Source of the DNA: Turritopsis dohrnii
Taxonomy: Eukaryota > Cnidaria > Hydrozoa > Anthoathecata > Oceaniidae
Length of the DNA stretch: 64,000 nt
Reading direction: 5' to 3'
Assembly: GCA_027922465.2 (NCBI GenBank)
Contig: BQMF02000041.1
Coordinates: 992,001 to 1,056,000, forward strand
Position numbers and translations under genes: made by a program. The notes below the pieces were generated by a model that had not been told where the DNA came from, made no database searches, and was given only the letters and a program-made list of their open reading frames with translations. Shown here in pieces: positions 60,980 to 64,000 of the stretch. Position 1 is the first letter of the stretch. The number at the start of each line of letters is the position of its first letter.

Positions 60980-63801
60980 GGTGGTAACCCTGTAATTCAA
61001 AAAAAAAATTTCAAAAATTGTCTTTCATCCATATTTCTTTGATAAACATTTGAGGAATATGTTACTAATATGCAAGAAAACAAAAATGTTACAAATTTCA
61101 AAAAAAAAATTACCGTTAGGACCAAAAAATCCTATTTTGGTCCCGAAAACGCATGTATACCTCTTAACAAAGACAACTGAAGTTTGGCTTGACCAATTGG
61201 TCCCAAATTTTCAGGGAGCATTCACATTAGTATTCTCTAGGTACCAGCTGAGCCAAAATTCCAAAAAAAATTTTTTTTGCCAATATAAGGGCATTTTTTG
61301 CAAGAAATTTTTTAATTAAGAACAAAAAGCATGATTGATGAATAAATTATCCAAGTCCTGTTATCAAAAATGCTATTTTCTCCACGCAGGAACATTAAGA
61401 AGTCACTATTGAATTTACCCTGAAAATTTGAAGTCAAAAGCTTTTATAGATGTGAAAATATGCTTGTTAGAAAATTGAAAAATGACCAAAATATGACACT
61501 GAGAAAACGCAGTTTAAATAAAAAGTTCTAAAAAATCAGTCAGTAAATGCTCCACTAGCATATTGAACACCTTCCCTTTCATCATTTTCGTCTTGATAGC
61601 CTTTAGTAATGGCTCTAAGTTTTTTTCTTCTGTTCTTGAATTTGTCTGTGGACTTTCGCTTTTTTTCCTTCAGGCTTATTTTCTCGGCGTGCGCTAGCCC
61701 AATTTCAGCCATTTTCCCCGGACAGATGTTGAGTTTCTTGTATACTGGCAAGATGCCCTCACAGCCATTATTAAAACTCAAAACAGCTGAACAGACACCC
61801 ATTTCTAAAACAGCTCTACCAACATAAACTCTTTTAGAGCACCGTGTCCAAATAATGTTATTCAATGATTCATTGGCATTCTGAGTTAGCCCGTGCAAGC
61901 ATTTTTCAAGAAGCTTTTCGTTTCCAAGATCACTGTGCGAAAACAGTGGCTTTACCTCATCAGCTACAGCTTGGGGAAGCAACAACTTGTCTTTATGTGT
62001 GTTTGTAAGCTTAAACTTATCTGCCTGATACCCACACCAAGAATCTTCTGTGTGAGGGCAGTACTGGTGCTGGATTTCCTTTGTTATTGCTTGGCTACAA
62101 TGATAAATCACAGCGGCAACAGCTTTTTTCATACCGTAAAGATTGTTCTTATTAGATCTTATGGCAATCCCATAATAGTTTTGCAGCTGATTAATTGCCT
62201 TTTCAGTGAGTCGACCTTTTCCAAATAATTTTTTTCCATCACTTAAAACCTTGTCCTTGTAGTTTTTTCTCCAGTTGCGCAACCTCGTCCCCACACGTTT
62301 CTGAACGTGTCCAACGCATTCACCCTTTCTGATCGTGACATCTTGAGGATATGGTTTTGAGTCTTTCACTGACTGGAAAGATTTGGTATCTCCATCTCCG
62401 ATGTATGTTGTATACCTCAGTTTTCGACTTGTTTCAGATCGTTTGAAGATTTTTATAGCGCCTTTAGCCTCCATCGATCCTGCGCTGCCTGTGTGGTTTA
62501 TCGGACATATGTGTTCTGTCTCCCATATTTCATATCCCTTCGGGTTTATCAACTTTCTTCTCTCCCATCGTTTACAGCTTTTGCAATTTTTAGTCAATAT
62601 TTCATAATCAACACACTTCCCAGATGATATTGTTGTCACAATACCGTTTAGTGAAGCAAAACCTCTACGTTGCCATGTACCGTCTAAACTAGCTGTCACG
62701 TGTGCTGGTGTTTGTTCGTCATATTTTTCTTTCAGCTCAGTTTTTCTTATCTCATCTGCTGCATTCTTCATACAATCTTGTGCAGTTTGTGTGTAAGCAT
62801 TATGCAGTTCTGTTTGCAAATTTTCAAATGAAGACTTTGACATTGGATTGGTCATGTTCATTACATTACAAAACTTTGTGATGCTACTGTATCCTAATCC
62901 AATTTCACGAAAAGCGAATAATGTTCTAATGTTGACATCAAAACTTTTTCTTCCCCTTTTACCACTGTCTCTTTCATTTGAGGAGCAAAATATAGTTTCC
63001 AAACTACATCTTGAACACTTTACTGAAAAATATAATGCAAATCCTCGCTTTTTATGCGGTAAATAAGAAACAATGACGTTGTGGGCGCAATTCGGGCAAC
63101 GGCATAACAATATTAAAATGTTCATCAAAATATCTGAGTTCATGATGAAGTTGAAACCAGAGATGTCCTCTTTATTTTCATCTGCATCAGATTCATGAAG
63201 CTCAATTGTTGCTTCATCTGCAACTGAAGTATTGTTATCATCAACATCACCATCAGCAATCGTGTACAACACACTTTTTTCTTGAGGTGCCTTAGCTGCT
63301 TTTTCAACCTTCTTTTTCAGAAAACCTCTTGATTTGTTTGCTCTTAACTTCTTATACCTTTTACTTGAACCCATGATGACAATTTCAATAACAAATGGCT
63401 ATAAATATTGGCTTGAACTTGGAGAAATTATGACAGCAGAATTGTCTCTCTCTCCAAGGAGCTCTTCTTTGAGAACAAGTAAAGAGGGCTCAAGGCATGG
63501 AAAATAGAGTTTTCTAGCTAAAATCTATTAGCCAAGACCTTAATCTATCCGCTGACCAAATTTGAAGTCGATCTGAGTTCTATAACTAGAGATATAGACT
63601 AAGAAGCGTTGCTAAGGCCGTTGTCAAGGCGGTGGAACCTAAATATGCAACACAAAAAGGGGCAAAAAGTGCGAATTTGGAAAATTTTATCGGAAAAAAA
63701 ATTACCCCATCGGAAAGTATATAGAATAAGCTATCTTTTACAGCAATATAAAAATTTTCAATTTTTTTTCAAAATTTGGGTTTTTTTACAGGGTTACCAC
63801 C
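60980..63801 (-). mobile_element. Complete TTAA-flanked DNA transposon, 2822 bp
   Basis: Terminal inverted repeats GGTGGTAACCCTGTAA occur at 60980-60995 and, inverted, at 63786-63801. The insertion is bounded by TTAA on both sides (60976-60979 and 63802-63805), the target duplication of Kolobok and piggyBac elements. It contains one intact transposase gene. A-rich subterminal regions follow each end. It interrupts the reverse-transcriptase element. Intact ends, matched duplication and an undamaged ORF indicate a recent, possibly still mobile copy. Confidence 0.9.
61536..63374 (-). CDS. Transposase, 612 aa (Pfam 'Mutator-like' type; TTAA-specific)
   Basis: Uninterrupted single exon. A basic N-terminus is followed by an acidic stretch and a cysteine cluster (C91, C93, C96, C120, C123, C130) that may bind zinc. 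The RNase-H-like core begins with TASLDGTWQRRGFASLNG; the likely catalytic residues are D231 (SLDGTW), D327 or D329 (IGDGDT) and E502 (NANESLNN). A second cysteine group (NCKSC, 264-267, and C290/H294) lies in the insertion between the acids. The basic tail (KEKKRKSTDKFKNRRKK) may be a nuclear signal. I recall this SLDGTW..RG..SLNG type under the Pfam name 'Mutator-like transposase'; the TTAA duplication fits Kolobok better. It excises and reinserts its own element between the terminal repeats. Confidence 0.88.
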   Translation of the reverse strand: MGSSKRYKKLRANKSRGFLKKKVEKAAKAPQEKSVLYTIADGDVDDNNTSVADEATIELHESDADENKEDISGFNFIMNSDILMNILILLCRCPNCAHNVIVSYLPHKKRGFALYFSVKCSRCSLETIFCSSNERDSGKRGRKSFDVNIRTLFAFREIGLGYSSITKFCNVMNMTNPMSKSSFENLQTELHNAYTQTAQDCMKNAADEIRKTELKEKYDEQTPAHVTASLDGTWQRRGFASLNGIVTTISSGKCVDYEILTKNCKSCKRWERRKLINPKGYEIWETEHICPINHTGSAGSMEAKGAIKIFKRSETSRKLRYTTYIGDGDTKSFQSVKDSKPYPQDVTIRKGECVGHVQKRVGTRLRNWRKNYKDKVLSDGKKLFGKGRLTEKAINQLQNYYGIAIRSNKNNLYGMKKAVAAVIYHCSQAITKEIQHQYCPHTEDSWCGYQADKFKLTNTHKDKLLLPQAVADEVKPLFSHSDLGNEKLLEKCLHGLTQNANESLNNIIWTRCSKRVYVGRAVLEMGVCSAVLSFNNGCEGILPVYKKLNICPGKMAEIGLAHAEKISLKEKKRKSTDKFKNRRKKLRAITKGYQDENDEREGVQYASGAFTD

Positions 63802-63805
63802 TTAA

Positions 63806-64000
63806 TACTTTCGCTACCTTCATTTGCTTCGTGAGGCTTTTCTGTGGATGCTTCTAGGTTATTTTGAACATTCAGCTGAGTTTTGCATTGCCGAGAAGTT
63901 GTAACATACCTCGCATAGTCCGAGAAGACCTGCGACTTGAAACATTTCGCATTTGTTTCAATCATAGTCATTCTTTGATCATTTTGTTCCGTATTGGCCT
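63806..64000 (-). mobile_element. Decayed reverse-transcriptase element, 5' continuation
   Basis: The minus-strand frame at 63971-63786 (ending NEGSESIKVVTL, where the last residues are transposon end) continues the retroelement interrupted at the TTAA. Rejoined at the TTAA, the frame here and the frame at 60791-61000 are offset by one base, so the host element was already frameshifted or has since mutated. It runs off the window. Confidence 0.6.

Noticed and set aside
60493..62607. Plus-strand frames across the retroelement and transposon
   Set aside because: They are antisense shadows of the reverse transcriptase and the 612-aa transposase.

Overview
The window is animal nuclear DNA: AT-rich, with many short introns bounded by GT/AG, several conserved metazoan genes, and dense transposon debris. 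The gene content fits a cnidarian and most likely a hydrozoan: a secreted collagen with a divergent fibrinogen-like end that resembles coral skeletal-matrix proteins, plus retroelement and DNA-transposon families of a type common in cnidarian genomes. That placement is an inference; no taxon marker is present.

Layout. 77-598 (-) is a single-exon claudin/PMP22-like four-helix membrane protein. 600-8470 is gene-poor and built of repeats: a nested pair of inverted-repeat elements carrying 22-bp arrays, a 514-bp tandem duplication, and a dispersed repeat found again inside eIF3e and near 55 kb. 8473-18093 (+) is a complete 28-exon RTEL1 DNA helicase. 20209-24275 (+) is a secreted collagen-like gene with three possible 3' ends. 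24777-27038 and 28412-30982 (-) are tandem polypeptide GalNAc-transferases with mosaic identity. 31588-40519 (-) is EIF3E in 10 exons. Only 199 bp away and divergent is BSDC1 (40719-47373, +, 11 exons). 48325-52553 (+) is a GLUT12-like sugar transporter in 15 exons. 54175-54510 (-) encodes a small secreted cysteine-rich protein. From about 58.8 kb to the end lies a decayed reverse-transcriptase element (-), split at a TTAA by a complete 2.8-kb DNA transposon whose 612-aa transposase is intact.

I joined exons by hand from GT/AG sites, frame continuity and family resemblance. RTEL1, EIF3E, BSDC1, the GLUT and both GALNTs each close into one open frame with every junction in phase; EIF3E comes to 443 aa, close to the usual metazoan length. 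The genes are ordinary housekeeping and glycosylation/matrix genes, with no operon-like cooperation. The strongest leads are the alternative terminal exons of the collagen gene, the gene-conversion pattern in the GALNT pair, the TTAA duplication around a transposase of a type usually labelled Mutator-like, the near-palindromic cysteine spacing of the small secreted protein, and splice-acceptor signals directly upstream of several start codons.
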